64,000 bases of DNA. Source: an uncultured Lachnospiraceae bacterium. Its GTDB lineage: Bacteria > Bacillota > Clostridia > Lachnospirales > Lachnospiraceae. The position numbers were made by a program, and so were the translations under genes. The notes below the pieces were generated by a model. The model saw only the letters and a program-made list of their open reading frames with translations, did not search any database and was not told the DNA's origin. Positions within the stretch are counted from its first letter, which is position 1; every line of letters begins with the position of its first letter. Where the stretch lies: contig CAJUQJ010000005.1 of assembly GCA_910588215.1 (NCBI GenBank), positions 91,477-155,476 on the forward strand. The letters run 5' to 3'. Positions 1-9,765 of the stretch are shown here, in pieces.

Positions 1-1277
1 AAATAATAGCTCCCTCACAGTTGAAGAAATATGATTTTGACTATATTGTTGTTATGACCTATGCAACAGAAGAAGTATGTCATCAGATTGAAAGCCTGGA
101 AATATCTGCGGATAAGGTTATATTGTATTCTCAGTTATGGTGCTTAAAGGAAGGTGATATATGTGTACACTGCGGAAATAAAACAATGGGGTTTGATAAT
201 TGGATCATACAGAATCCAAATAGCATTTTGTTGATTTCTCATAATTTTAGCTATACAGGAGTACCAGTGGCAATAAAGAACATGGCAAATGTATTGCGTA
301 GGATGGGGTATTCAGTTTTGATTGCTGCTATGGAGGGAGGAACATTTGAAAGGGAACTACTGTTTGAGATGATTGATTATATAGATGATCTGGAACTTGG
401 CTATCAAACAGAATACTTTAAGAACATGCTGCAGCAGTTTATAGCAATAGTGGTTGGAACGTTTGATCTGTATAGGATAGCTGAAACGATATTATGTATC
501 AAGACTCCAACCATATGGTGGGTTCATGAAACATATGAAATGTATTATATGGGGAAAGAAAAAGTTCCACAAAGGGTTGGACTTAAGTTTTTTGCAGGGG
601 GAAACAGGGTCAAAAAAATATTTACTGCTCATTATAGAGAATGTGACATGCAAAAACTTCAATACTGTATTCCGGATTTTAACAGGAAGATTTTCCCTCG
701 AAAGAAAGATGTACGCATGGTAGTGTCAGTTATAGGAACTGTGATCGAAAGAAAGGCGCAGGATATTTTGTTGGAAGCGCTTGTCAGAATGCCAGAGGAT
801 TATAGAAATAAACTGAAAGTAATATTTGTAGGAAAAATCGATGAAAGTGATGATATATTTGTAAAACGAATAATGCAACAAAAAAGTCACATGGATAATT
901 TAGAATGGATATTGGAAATGACACAGGAGAGATTGGATGAGTTTTACTCCCATATTGATGTATTGGTCTGTCCTTCAAGGGATGATCCGATGCCAATTGT
1001 TGTAACACAGGCCATGATGCATGAGAAGATATGTATTGTTTCGGAGAATGTTGGACAAGCTGAGTTTATTGAACAACAGAAAAATGGGTTTGTATTTCCG
1101 AATGAAAATGCAGAAATATTGAAAGAAATCTTAATCTGGCTATTGGAAAATCGTGATCAATGTGCTGCAATCGGTAAAGCATCTAGAAAAATATATGAGG
1201 AAGAATTTTCAGAAAAAGTAATGGAAAAAAATCTCAATAGAATATTATCAGAACTGTTTTTTATGAGGGATACATAA
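1..1277 (+). CDS. GT4-type glycosyltransferase, 5' end outside window, with part of an N-terminal Rossmann module
   Basis: GT-B fold glycosyltransferase expected to add one sugar to a surface glycan on the cytoplasmic side. The frame is open to the window edge (codons from position 3), so the start is missing; a TTG at 21 is the first possible internal start but has no ribosome binding site. The first ~45 residues (YDFDYIVVMTYATEE, then EISADKVI) match the second half of the Rossmann-like module found throughout this locus, so the module probably begins upstream. The GT4 body starts near SHNFSYTGVPVAIKNM and the donor-binding region reads PSRDDPMPIVVTQAM. There the usual E-x7-E pair is D-x7-Q, which may mean altered or weak activity. 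It ends 1 bp before the next gene. The fold assignment is confident; the sugar is unknown. Confidence 0.85.
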   Translation, partial: IIAPSQLKKYDFDYIVVMTYATEEVCHQIESLEISADKVILYSQLWCLKEGDICVHCGNKTMGFDNWIIQNPNSILLISHNFSYTGVPVAIKNMANVLRRMGYSVLIAAMEGGTFERELLFEMIDYIDDLELGYQTEYFKNMLQQFIAIVVGTFDLYRIAETILCIKTPTIWWVHETYEMYYMGKEKVPQRVGLKFFAGGNRVKKIFTAHYRECDMQKLQYCIPDFNRKIFPRKKDVRMVVSVIGTVIERKAQDILLEALVRMPEDYRNKLKVIFVGKIDESDDIFVKRIMQQKSHMDNLEWILEMTQERLDEFYSHIDVLVCPSRDDPMPIVVTQAMMHEKICIVSENVGQAEFIEQQKNGFVFPNENAEILKEILIWLLENRDQCAAIGKASRKIYEEEFSEKVMEKNLNRILSELFFMRDT

Positions 1278-1278
1278 T

Positions 1279-2187
1279 ATGAGAATTGTAATGATAGGGG
1301 GAAACGGATTTATAGGCGGAAGCTTTACGGAGTATATTCAGAAAGAGAATATAGAAATTATATGCTGTGATTTGATAGGCCCTGATAAAAAAAGAAAAAA
1401 TGTATCATATATCTGTATGGAAGAGGAAGATAAAAATTTTTATAGAAATATTTTACGAAAGAATGATATTGTTATTATTTTCAAATGGCAGGGGGCGCCT
1501 GCGACTTTCATGGATATGGGGCGTGTGTTGGCTGAAAAAAATATTGTGGGAACCATGGTTTTGATAGAGGCTTGTGTGGAAAAGGAGGTGAAGAAAATTA
1601 TTTTTGCGTCCTCAGGCGGAGCTGTTTATGGAAATGCGGACAGATTGCCAATCAGAGAGGATGCCCAAACAGCACCGATTTCTTTATATGCAGTACAAAA
1701 GTTAATGGTTGAAAAATATTTGGAGTATGTCAATCGGGTAGATGGGATTAACATAATTATTCTTCGCATGGCTAATCCATTTGGGCCGAAGCAAAAACCG
1801 TTTACAGGACAGGGAATCATTGCAACTTTTTTAGCTTGTAACAGTCTTGGAAAACAGGTTGAGATCTATGGTGATGGGAATTACGTCAGAGATTATCTTT
1901 TTATTGATGATTTATCAGAGTGTATTCTTCAATGTTGCAAAAAGGAAATGAAAAGCGGTATTTATAATATTGGGAGTGGGAAAGGGACTAGTGTATTTGA
2001 AATATGTGCCATAATAGAACGGCTTACAGGAAAAGCGATGATTTATAGGGAATGTGAGATTGGAAAAGGTCAGGTTAAGAACAATATACTGGATTGCTCA
2101 AAGATAGAGCAGGAAATCGGATGGAAAGCGCACGTGAATGTGGAGGATGGTATTAAAAAGATGTTAAAAAAAGAAGGAAACCGATGA
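1279..2187 (+). CDS. NAD-dependent epimerase/dehydratase (extended SDR, nucleotide-sugar type)
   Basis: Extended short-chain dehydrogenase/reductase that probably epimerises or dehydrates a nucleotide sugar to supply the neighbouring glycosyltransferases. Seen in the 302-residue protein: the NAD-binding motif GGNGFIG at residues 8-14, the catalytic Ser region ASSGGAVYG, the YxxxK pair (Tyr137, Lys141) and GDGNYVRDYLFIDDL, the substrate-loop signature of GalE/UDP-glucuronate-epimerase-like proteins. The length is normal for the family. The stop overlaps the next start (ATGA), so translation is probably coupled. The precise sugar cannot be read from the sequence. Confidence 0.9.
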   Translation: MRIVMIGGNGFIGGSFTEYIQKENIEIICCDLIGPDKKRKNVSYICMEEEDKNFYRNILRKNDIVIIFKWQGAPATFMDMGRVLAEKNIVGTMVLIEACVEKEVKKIIFASSGGAVYGNADRLPIREDAQTAPISLYAVQKLMVEKYLEYVNRVDGINIIILRMANPFGPKQKPFTGQGIIATFLACNSLGKQVEIYGDGNYVRDYLFIDDLSECILQCCKKEMKSGIYNIGSGKGTSVFEICAIIERLTGKAMIYRECEIGKGQVKNNILDCSKIEQEIGWKAHVNVEDGIKKMLKKEGNR

Positions 2188-3359
2188 TGAAAAAGGGATA
2201 TATCAGTGTAATTATTCCTGTATATAATTGTGAGAATTATTTAAGTAAATGTCTGGAAAGTGTGATACATCAGACTTATGATAAGTTGGAAATTATTCTG
2301 ATCAATGATGGCTCCACGGACCAGACAGATAGAATATGTAAAGATTATGCGGCGAAAGATTTACGGATTAATTACTTAACACAGTCTAATCATGGAGTGG
2401 CATATGCCAGGAAACGTGCGGTAGAGAAGGCTAGAGGGGAGTATGTTGGTTTCGTAGATGCAGATGATCATATAGATGAAAATATGTATGAGTTATTGCA
2501 GACTAATCTTGGAGACGCAGATTTAGTGACGTCTGGATTTATTTATCAGGGCAAAAAAATGTACGATGCCATTCCAGGGAAATTGTATCATACAGAGAAG
2601 GAGATCAAATATTTACATGAAAATATGTTTTTATTTGAAAAATCATCAGAAAGCGGCATTACTCCCAATCTGGTTAATAAACTTTTTTTAACGGAGAAAT
2701 TGAAAGCGACGGTTAAGAAAGTAGCGACAGATATTTTTATAGGAGAGGATGCCGATGTTGTATATAAGTATATTTTGTCCTGTAATTCTATATTTGTTTC
2801 AGACATTTGTGCTTATCATTATGAGTGCCATAATGAATCAGCAGTCCATTCAGTTAATTACAATTATTTGAATAATTGGAATAATCTATATCTGTCATTG
2901 AAAAAAGAAATTGAGCGGGTTTGTTATAAAGAGTTGATCATTCCGAAGTTAAATCGATGGGTTTGGTTGAATGTACAATATACGCCGCAATTTATGGGGT
3001 GGGATTTTGCGCAGGATATAAAACCTATCAAATACTTGTCCACTTATTTTAACCTTCTTATAGGGAAAAAAATTGTTCTTTATGGTGCAGGAGTTGTTGG
3101 TTGGGATTTTTACCGTCTGCATCAGAAGACGCGTGATTTGGAGATAGTCTTATGGGTAGACAAAAACTGGAAAAGATTTCAGGATATGGGTTGGGAAGTA
3201 TGTCCCATTAAGCAGATTGATCATATAGCTTACGATTACATCTTAATTGCAGTGAAAGAAAAAGAGAAAGCTGAAGAAATCAAAAAACAACTGATGGAGC
3301 AGGGGATCAGTTGTTCTAAAATTTTGTGGAAAGAGCCAATTAGTTTGTCTCCAGGTTGA
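2184..3359 (+). CDS. GT2 glycosyltransferase with C-terminal Rossmann-like module
   Basis: GT-A fold family 2 glycosyltransferase (391 aa). The N-terminal domain has ISVIIPVYNCENYL, INDGSTDQT and the metal-binding FVDADD motif, so it is probably an active inverting transferase. From about residue 294 a second domain begins with IVLYGAGVVGWDF, followed by the short acidic LWVDKNW segment and a predicted final half with AYDYILIAV and EIKKQLMEQGI. This is the Rossmann-like module shared by at least seven other proteins here. Its GxGxxG-like loop suggests nucleotide or nucleotide-sugar binding, but no function is proven. It overlaps the epimerase gene by 4 bp and precedes another GT2 by 20 bp. 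Confidence 0.88.
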   Translation: MMKKGYISVIIPVYNCENYLSKCLESVIHQTYDKLEIILINDGSTDQTDRICKDYAAKDLRINYLTQSNHGVAYARKRAVEKARGEYVGFVDADDHIDENMYELLQTNLGDADLVTSGFIYQGKKMYDAIPGKLYHTEKEIKYLHENMFLFEKSSESGITPNLVNKLFLTEKLKATVKKVATDIFIGEDADVVYKYILSCNSIFVSDICAYHYECHNESAVHSVNYNYLNNWNNLYLSLKKEIERVCYKELIIPKLNRWVWLNVQYTPQFMGWDFAQDIKPIKYLSTYFNLLIGKKIVLYGAGVVGWDFYRLHQKTRDLEIVLWVDKNWKRFQDMGWEVCPIKQIDHIAYDYILIAVKEKEKAEEIKKQLMEQGISCSKILWKEPISLSPG

Positions 3360-3379
3360 GAAAGGATATGGTCGTATAA

Positions 3380-4480
3380 ATGAAAATATCTGTTATTACG
3401 GTTTGTTATAATAGCAGCGCTACAATAGAACGGACAATACAAAGTGTTATCCGGCAAAATTACAGCGATTTAGAGTACATTATTATCGATGGCGGTTCCA
3501 CAGACGGAACTCTTGATGTTATAGCAAAGTATCAGCCATATATATCATTATGTATCAGTGAACCTGATAACGGAATTTACGACGCAATGAATAAAGGGCT
3601 AGAACGGACCACAGGAGATGTTGTGGCTTTTTTGAATAGTGATGATTGGTATGAGAGAGATGTATTTGAAAAAGTAAAAAATTATTTTAATGGTTCAAAT
3701 GCTGATATGGTTAGCGGAAATATATATTTGCATTCATCGGATGGTCAAAATCATAAATATGTGTTGGATAGGGAGAATAAAGAAAATATTTTTTTCCAGG
3801 TGATCTATCCACAGCCTGCTTTGTTTGTGAGAAAAAAGTTTTTTGAAAAAACGGGAGGATTCGATACATCTTATAGGATTGCTGCGGATGCAGCTTGGCT
3901 GATCAATGCATGTATTGCTGGGGCTGAAGTGTTATGCGTAGATGATTATTTTACCTATTTTAGGGACGGGGGAATAAGTTGCCAGAGAAAATACGAAGGT
4001 TATAGGGAACAATACAAAGCAGCGCTTATGTGTGCAAAGACGAAAGGACAGGAACATCTTGTCAAAAAAATAGAAGACTATTATTCGAATATTTTGGAAA
4101 CGATTGCACGGGAACAAAAAATTTGGGAGGCAATAAACAATAATACCGAGGAAGTAAAAAAGTTGTTTTATCCTCAAAAAAGTTACTACATATGGGGAGC
4201 TGGCATGAGAGGTAAAGCTTGCTTAGATATGTTAACAAAATTAGAAATTTCGATAGCAGGGTTTATTGATCAGTCTCCTGATAAAGTGAGAGTTGAAAAT
4301 TATCCGGTAATTTCTATGGAGGAGATAGACAGAACTCACTGCATATGTATTACTCCTAAGGGATACGAAAAGGACATTAAAGAGTTACTTATTAAAAGTG
4401 AGATGAATGCGGATCATGTGCTTGTATACTCTGACCTTCTGGAACAGATTGCAAATATTGAGGAACTGAAAAATAAATGA
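3380..4480 (+). CDS. GT2 glycosyltransferase with C-terminal Rossmann-like module
   Basis: Family 2 glycosyltransferase (366 aa). Its N-terminal domain has ISVITVCYNSSATIERT, IIDGGSTDGT and FLNSDDWY (the DxD position reads NSDD), and the later IYPQPALFVRKKFFEKTGGFD block resembles the WcaA/SpsA-like transferases that often start or extend repeat units. The C-terminal module starts at about residue 268 (YYIWGAGMRGKACLDML), then GFIDQSPDKV and a second half ending in a predicted strand/helix pair. The gene lies 20 bp after the previous one and overlaps or abuts the next, consistent with one transcript. Donor and acceptor are not determinable. Confidence 0.88.
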   Translation: MKISVITVCYNSSATIERTIQSVIRQNYSDLEYIIIDGGSTDGTLDVIAKYQPYISLCISEPDNGIYDAMNKGLERTTGDVVAFLNSDDWYERDVFEKVKNYFNGSNADMVSGNIYLHSSDGQNHKYVLDRENKENIFFQVIYPQPALFVRKKFFEKTGGFDTSYRIAADAAWLINACIAGAEVLCVDDYFTYFRDGGISCQRKYEGYREQYKAALMCAKTKGQEHLVKKIEDYYSNILETIAREQKIWEAINNNTEEVKKLFYPQKSYYIWGAGMRGKACLDMLTKLEISIAGFIDQSPDKVRVENYPVISMEEIDRTHCICITPKGYEKDIKELLIKSEMNADHVLVYSDLLEQIANIEELKNK

Positions 4481-4512
4481 TATATCATATCTTTGAAGAG
4501 CGAGGGACGCAT

Positions 4513-6060
4513 ATGCCGAAAAAAATAATATATTTCATGGATCATTATTCAGATTTTGGAGGAGCAGCAAATACTTTGCTCAGACAGGCTATATTAGTAA
4601 AAAGAGCAAAAAATGAAGTTATTGTTGTAGTTTCAACATGGGGGACAATATGTGAGGATTATTTACGTATATGCAAAAAAGACAAAATTCCGGTTTATGA
4701 AATTTGTTATTCGGTAACGAGCCAGCCAGAGGGAGTAGATTTACTTTCTGTTTTTGAAAATTACGAAGATGTTAAAATCTTTTTGAAAGAACAAGTACCT
4801 GATATTGTACATTCAGTGCAGTTAAATCCGACTGTTGAGTTGGCGTGCAGAGAGTTAAATATTCCCCATATCATGAATATATATCAGGCAATACCGGAGT
4901 TTTTCAGACTTCATTATGCAGATATTTTTCCTCGTTATCATATTTGCGATTCTGTATGTTATGCAGAGTTTTGGAAGCAGCAGCTTGGGACTATATCTTA
5001 TTGTATTAGAACTGTTGTGGAAGATAAGGAACCGAATGGATTCTTGATCGATCCTGACATGCTTAGGTTTGTTTGCATAGGGCTATTGTGCGAACGAAAA
5101 AATCAGCTTGAGGTGATCAAGGCATTTGAAATAGCTGTAAAGTGTCATGGAGTATGTGGTACGTTGCAGCTTTTTGGACGTGTAGGAAGTGAATATGCAG
5201 AGTTATGCCAACAGCGCATAGCAGAGGGGGGATTGGAAGATCATATAATGATAAGGGGATTTTCCAGAAATATGGAAGCAGTGTATAGAAACAGCGATGT
5301 ACTGATATGTGGCAGCACAGTGGAATCATATCCAAATGTCATCTCTGAAGCCTTATCTCATGGACTGATTGTTATCTCAACCCCTGTTGCTGGAGTACCG
5401 GAAGTAGTTCGAGACGGGGACAATGGATACCTCTGCAAGGGGTATACAGCAGAGAGTATTGCTGATAGTATACAAAAAGTTATCTGTGATGCCAAAGCAG
5501 GCAAATCGCAGAAGATCATGGAGAATGCACGTGCTACTTATGAAAAGATACATTCACCAAATGCTGTGACATTTAATTTGTTGAAATGCTATGAAGATGT
5601 TATGGCAGGCTATAAGGTAGAGAACTTGTACGGAATGAATGAGCTCAAAGAGGAGTTTAGCGGGTTCATTGATACGTTTTATAGATACGAGAACTATTTT
5701 GCATGTAGTGATTATGTTAAAATGAATTTGTGGAAGATATATTATGTTATACAATTTTTAAATAAAGTAAAGACAAAATATAATTATTATATATGGGGAA
5801 CAGGCAAATATGGAAGAATATATAAGGAGATATTGGATGTTTTTGCACCGAATGTGACTCTTGCTGGTTATATTGATTCATATGGTAAGGGAGAGTATAT
5901 GGGGCATGAAATAGTAGAACCTGACAAGGCTTTACATAGAGGGAAAAATATTATTCTAGTAGGAATTATAGCAAAAAGAAATGAAGTTTTTGATATTTTA
6001 AACAATAATAAGTTTCATTATAATGATGACTATTTTATATTTGATTCTATGAATTGGTAA
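4513..6060 (+). CDS. GT4 glycosyltransferase with C-terminal Rossmann-like module
   Basis: GT-B family 4 glycosyltransferase, 515 aa from the ATG at 4513, which is preceded by GAGGG; an upstream ATG at 4477 overlapping the previous stop would add 12 residues. The N-terminal half begins KKIIYFMDHYSDFGGAANTL, the acceptor-side glycine loop. The donor site has VESYPNVISEALSHGL with an intact E-x7-E pair, followed by the GVPEVVRDGDNGYLC segment typical of retaining GT4 enzymes. About 90 residues at the C-terminus (from ~424, YYIWGTGKYG, then GYIDSYGKG) form the shared Rossmann-like module. A roughly 60-residue helical linker separates the two domains. It acts in the same pathway as its neighbours; the sugar is unknown. 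Confidence 0.87.
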   Translation: MPKKIIYFMDHYSDFGGAANTLLRQAILVKRAKNEVIVVVSTWGTICEDYLRICKKDKIPVYEICYSVTSQPEGVDLLSVFENYEDVKIFLKEQVPDIVHSVQLNPTVELACRELNIPHIMNIYQAIPEFFRLHYADIFPRYHICDSVCYAEFWKQQLGTISYCIRTVVEDKEPNGFLIDPDMLRFVCIGLLCERKNQLEVIKAFEIAVKCHGVCGTLQLFGRVGSEYAELCQQRIAEGGLEDHIMIRGFSRNMEAVYRNSDVLICGSTVESYPNVISEALSHGLIVISTPVAGVPEVVRDGDNGYLCKGYTAESIADSIQKVICDAKAGKSQKIMENARATYEKIHSPNAVTFNLLKCYEDVMAGYKVENLYGMNELKEEFSGFIDTFYRYENYFACSDYVKMNLWKIYYVIQFLNKVKTKYNYYIWGTGKYGRIYKEILDVFAPNVTLAGYIDSYGKGEYMGHEIVEPDKALHRGKNIILVGIIAKRNEVFDILNNNKFHYNDDYFIFDSMNW

Positions 6061-6149
6061 TAAAATATGATTGTGTTTCAAGGCGGTTTCGATAAGAGAA
6101 GCGGAGACTGACGAAATGGGATGGCAAGTGTATAAAAGGATTGAAGGTG

Positions 6150-7691
6150 ATGTGGGCAGAAATGAAGAAGATGAAATGGCATGAAATCGAAAAAGAATGT
6201 GCTTCAAAAAAAGTGGTCATATATGGGTTGGGATTGGGTATAAGGCAATTTTTGGAAAAATATGGTAACAGCATTACAGTTGAGACGATTATAGACAATG
6301 ATGTGACAAAACAGGGAAAAAGAGCAGGCGATTTACTGCCGGAGGCATTTCAGACTAAATGCGGAAATATATATATCCATAGTGCGGAGGTTCTTTCTAA
6401 GTATGAGCCTAAGGAAACCATTATTTTGGTGGCAAGTTCGAAACGATATGCGGAGATCATGCAAGACTTAGAAAAGGAAAAATTTAGTCAAATCTATGTA
6501 ATTTCATTATTGGAGGATTTTGTACAGGAGAATAAAGAAGCGGAAAACGTTTTGCAAAAGCAACACGAATTTGCTCAAAAATGCTTATGTACCCCAATCG
6601 TTCCCAATAAAATTCTTTTTTCATCCTTTGCTAATTATGCAGATCATGAAAAATATATTTCAGAAGCGCTTATACAGCTAAGGCCGGATTTCTATATTGT
6701 ATGGCTGGTAAATGATCTTGATGTGGAACTGCCTGCCGGTGTACACAAAGTGCTGAGATCAAATTGGAAGAAAGTTTTATATGAGGCGGAGACCTCAAAA
6801 ATATGGGTTACAGACACGGCAGTGCCTGACTTTTTCTTGAAACGTTCGGAACAGGTCTATATTCAGACAAAACATTGGGCGAGTATTACGCTCAAGAAGT
6901 TTTATCTTGATGCAGAAGCGACTTTTCAAAGTGAACCAGAAAAAATGGCATTATGGAAAAGAGAGAGTGAGATTATAGATTATATTATAGTTGGAAGTGA
7001 GTTTGATCAAGAATCTTGTAAACGTGGGTTCGGTGTTGATGGGAAATTTATTATGGCTGGGTCGCCACGTACTGACGGTATGTTCCGTGAACAACAAAAC
7101 AGGAAAAGTGTATATGCATATTATGGGCTAGGGGATGAAGTGCGTGTATTGATATATGCGCCGACTTACCGATTTAGCAAAGAAGCGGGAAAGGGGATTC
7201 ATCAGTCCAGGGAGATAGAATTTGGTTATCGGCAGATAAAGGCAGCGCTGGAGAAACGTTTTGGCGGTGATTGGATGATTGCACTGCGTTTGCATCCGTC
7301 GGTGTGTGATGCTGTTAAAGATATGGAATTGCCGGATTTCGTATTTGATGTGAGCTCTTATGAGGACAGTGAGGAGCTTGTTTCTGCATTTGATATTACC
7401 GTATCAGACTATTCTAGCATTATGTTTGAGCCCGCTGTTATAAAGAAACCGGTATTTTTGTATGCTACAGATTTGAATGACTATATTGTAAATGAATATG
7501 AACTTTTGATAGATTATAAAGAATTGCCATTTGATATAGCAGAGAACACAAAACAATTGTGTGAAAATATTATATCTTTTGATAGATGTAAATATGAAAA
7601 AAGACTCGATGATTTTTTGCTTAAATACGGTATCAGGGAAGATGGACATGCAAGCGAGCGTGTGGCAGAGTTCATATCCAAATTGATTTAG
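6150..7691 (+). CDS. CDP-glycerol glycerophosphotransferase-like enzyme with N-terminal Rossmann-like module
   Basis: Probable polyol-phosphate transferase of the Glyphos_transf (TagB/TagF) superfamily, which moves glycerol- or ribitol-phosphate from a CDP-activated donor onto a membrane-bound acceptor. The C-terminal ~370 residues carry the family hallmarks: VRVLIYAPTYRFSKE, the LRLHPSV histidine motif and SDYSSIMFEPAVIKKPV. Residues ~20-130 form the locus-wide Rossmann-like module (VVIYGLGLGIRQFLEKY, then TIIDNDVTKQG); here it is N-terminal, unlike in most neighbours. ATG at 6150 is chosen because AAAGGA lies 9-10 nt upstream; a TTG at 6141 and an ATG at 6162 are alternatives. It implies that the glycan made here contains phosphodiester-linked units, which fits the two cytidylyltransferases downstream. 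Confidence 0.85.
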   Translation: MWAEMKKMKWHEIEKECASKKVVIYGLGLGIRQFLEKYGNSITVETIIDNDVTKQGKRAGDLLPEAFQTKCGNIYIHSAEVLSKYEPKETIILVASSKRYAEIMQDLEKEKFSQIYVISLLEDFVQENKEAENVLQKQHEFAQKCLCTPIVPNKILFSSFANYADHEKYISEALIQLRPDFYIVWLVNDLDVELPAGVHKVLRSNWKKVLYEAETSKIWVTDTAVPDFFLKRSEQVYIQTKHWASITLKKFYLDAEATFQSEPEKMALWKRESEIIDYIIVGSEFDQESCKRGFGVDGKFIMAGSPRTDGMFREQQNRKSVYAYYGLGDEVRVLIYAPTYRFSKEAGKGIHQSREIEFGYRQIKAALEKRFGGDWMIALRLHPSVCDAVKDMELPDFVFDVSSYEDSEELVSAFDITVSDYSSIMFEPAVIKKPVFLYATDLNDYIVNEYELLIDYKELPFDIAENTKQLCENIISFDRCKYEKRLDDFLLKYGIREDGHASERVAEFISKLI

Positions 7692-7736
7692 ATGTTTTTA
7701 CTGAAAGTAGAATGAAAGGTGGAGAGTTTGCAAACG

Positions 7737-8387
7737 ATGAATCATATAAAGGATATTGAACAGCGTGAAACGATAGAATGGTCAAATACATGGTGGGAAA
7801 AAGCAAATGATGTGAAGCAGAAGCGCATTGCCCTTTTGGGAGATTCTGTTACAAGAGGATTTAGAAGCAAACTAAATAATCGCTTAGAAGGAAGGTATGT
7901 CGTTGACATTTGTGCTTCATCTTCACAGATTACAGATTTATTATTATGGAAACAATATAAATTTTTTTTCGAGTGTAGTGAGCTAAAATATAGTCAGGTT
8001 TTTTTACATGCAGGGGGGCACCACGGACATGATATACAGAGGTGTCTTGATGAGGAATACAGCGATTTTTTTAGAATGAGTTATAAGAAGATATTGGATT
8101 TAGTATGTGAAAATTGTTCTGATATTGCAGTTCTGTCTTATACACCTTCGGTAAAGAAAGAAAATCTTTCAGAATGGGATACTTTAAGAAACAAAGAATT
8201 AGAGGCGAGAAATAAGATTGTATATGATATTGCAAAAGAATATGGAATTCCGTATATAGATATTTGGAATCCGTTTTTGACGGGGAATTTTGTATATCGA
8301 GATTTTATTCATTTTGGGGATGACGGCAATGAGTTTATAGCTGAGCAGTGTCTTTCGCATATTAATATGAAGGAAAAGAAGGAATGA
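7737..8387 (+). CDS. SGNH/GDSL-family hydrolase or acyl-ester-modifying enzyme
   Basis: Small SGNH-fold protein (about 216 aa). Visible catalytic blocks are ALLGDSVTRG (nucleophile Ser) and DFIHFGDDG near the end (Asp-x-x-His pair). HAGGHHGHD lies at the position of the conserved Gly/Asn oxyanion blocks, where Asn is replaced by His. It has no signal peptide or membrane segment, so it should act in the cytoplasm, for example on an acylated precursor or a nucleotide-linked intermediate. The start is uncertain: ATG at 7737 follows GGTGGAG, but GTG 7719 and TTG 7728 are in frame. Its place between the phosphotransferase and a glycosyltransferase argues for a decoration or editing role in glycan assembly. 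Confidence 0.8.
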   Translation: MNHIKDIEQRETIEWSNTWWEKANDVKQKRIALLGDSVTRGFRSKLNNRLEGRYVVDICASSSQITDLLLWKQYKFFFECSELKYSQVFLHAGGHHGHDIQRCLDEEYSDFFRMSYKKILDLVCENCSDIAVLSYTPSVKKENLSEWDTLRNKELEARNKIVYDIAKEYGIPYIDIWNPFLTGNFVYRDFIHFGDDGNEFIAEQCLSHINMKEKKE

Positions 8388-8405
8388 TATAGGAAAGGAA
8401 ATAAA

Positions 8406-9740
8406 ATGCCAAAAGTTACGGTTGTCATGCCATCATTAAATGTTAGAAGATTTATACGTCCATGCATGGAAAGCGTGTTAAAACAGAGTCTTGAGGATAT
8501 TGAAATTCTGGCAGTCGATGCAGGTTCAACGGATGGTACACTGGAAATATTGGAAGAGTATGCGGCAGGTGATGACCGGCTTCGTATTATTTATTCAGAT
8601 AAGAGAAGCTATGGCCATCAGGTAAACCTGGGAATAGAGTCAGCCCGAAGTGAGTATATCGGTATAGTTGAGACAGATGATATCATTGCGGAGGATATGT
8701 ATGAGATTCTTTATAGAAAAGCGGTGGAAGATGATTTAGAATATGTAAAGTGCGGTTTTTCCTGTTTTGTTGAGACGGATAGCGGACTGCGATGGTATCA
8801 GAAAGGCGGTATGTGTGTTGCCGATCAAAGTACTGTCGGAAAGGTTATATCTCCGGCAAGTATGCCGGAGTTAGCGATACAGGACTATTATCTCTGGGCG
8901 GGCATCTATCGTAGAAGTCTTTTAGAGGACATAAGATTGAGTGAAACGCCAGGTGCAGCTTTTCAGGATATCGGTTTTATTTATCAGGTCCTAAGCAGGG
9001 CTGTCAGAGCAGTATATTTGGATGATGATCTGTATTATTATCGGCAAACCAGAGCAAATTCATCTTCCAGTAAAAAAGGGTTCCGGTATCTCATCGATGA
9101 GTATACTAATTTAAGCAGATTCCTTTCGGGGAAATCGGATGATTGGGTGCATGCCTATTATGCAAGAATGTTCAGACAGACAGTGGGACGATTTGAGAGA
9201 ATGGCGGTCAATGGCGAATACTGGACGGAGGTGGAGGATGATATAAAGATATTGCAGGGAAAGCTGAAACAGGCTGAATCTGAAAAGCAATTCAGCTTAG
9301 AAAGATTAAGCGAAGATAACAGAAGAACTTATTACAAACTACAGGAAAATGCAAGCGCTATTTTTTTTGATGCATATGCTGCACTGGCACCAAAGATGGA
9401 GAAAGTGCAGGCTTTACTAAATAATATAGGTCATAAAAAGACAGTTATATTTGGATGTGGAAATTATGGAAAATTTACACATGTTTTGTTAGAATATCAT
9501 ATACCGGGTCAAATGTGTGCTTTTTGTGATAATGATGAATCTCTATGGAATATTGAGGTGCAGGGAATTAAAGTAGTTTCGCCTGAAGAAGCAGCTCAAA
9601 CATATCCCGAGGCGAAATATGTGACGGCTAATTTGAGAGGATGGAGCGGAATACATCAGCAGCTATTGAAGTTGGGAATAAAAGAGGAACAGATTTATCG
9701 GTATCAGCCGGATATTGATATAAGGCTTTTATCAGTGTAG
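8406..9740 (+). CDS. GT2 glycosyltransferase with C-terminal Rossmann-like module
   Basis: Family 2 glycosyltransferase (444 aa) started by ATG after AGGAAAGG. The N-terminal domain has VTVVMPSLNVRRFIRPCM, AVDAGSTDGTLEIL and VETDDIIAEDMY (DxD position ETDD). A tyrosine- and serine-rich middle section (YYYRQTRANSSSSKKG) is typical of capsule GT2 proteins. After a helical linker the shared Rossmann-like module starts at about residue 344 (TVIFGCGNYGKFTHVLL), followed by FCDNDESLWN and GIHQQLLKLGI. It ends 25 bp before the four-domain gene. Function beyond glycosyl transfer is inferred only from context. Confidence 0.88.
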   Translation: MPKVTVVMPSLNVRRFIRPCMESVLKQSLEDIEILAVDAGSTDGTLEILEEYAAGDDRLRIIYSDKRSYGHQVNLGIESARSEYIGIVETDDIIAEDMYEILYRKAVEDDLEYVKCGFSCFVETDSGLRWYQKGGMCVADQSTVGKVISPASMPELAIQDYYLWAGIYRRSLLEDIRLSETPGAAFQDIGFIYQVLSRAVRAVYLDDDLYYYRQTRANSSSSKKGFRYLIDEYTNLSRFLSGKSDDWVHAYYARMFRQTVGRFERMAVNGEYWTEVEDDIKILQGKLKQAESEKQFSLERLSEDNRRTYYKLQENASAIFFDAYAALAPKMEKVQALLNNIGHKKTVIFGCGNYGKFTHVLLEYHIPGQMCAFCDNDESLWNIEVQGIKVVSPEEAAQTYPEAKYVTANLRGWSGIHQQLLKLGIKEEQIYRYQPDIDIRLLSV

Positions 9741-9765
9741 AAGATTATAGTGAGGAAGAGGTGCT

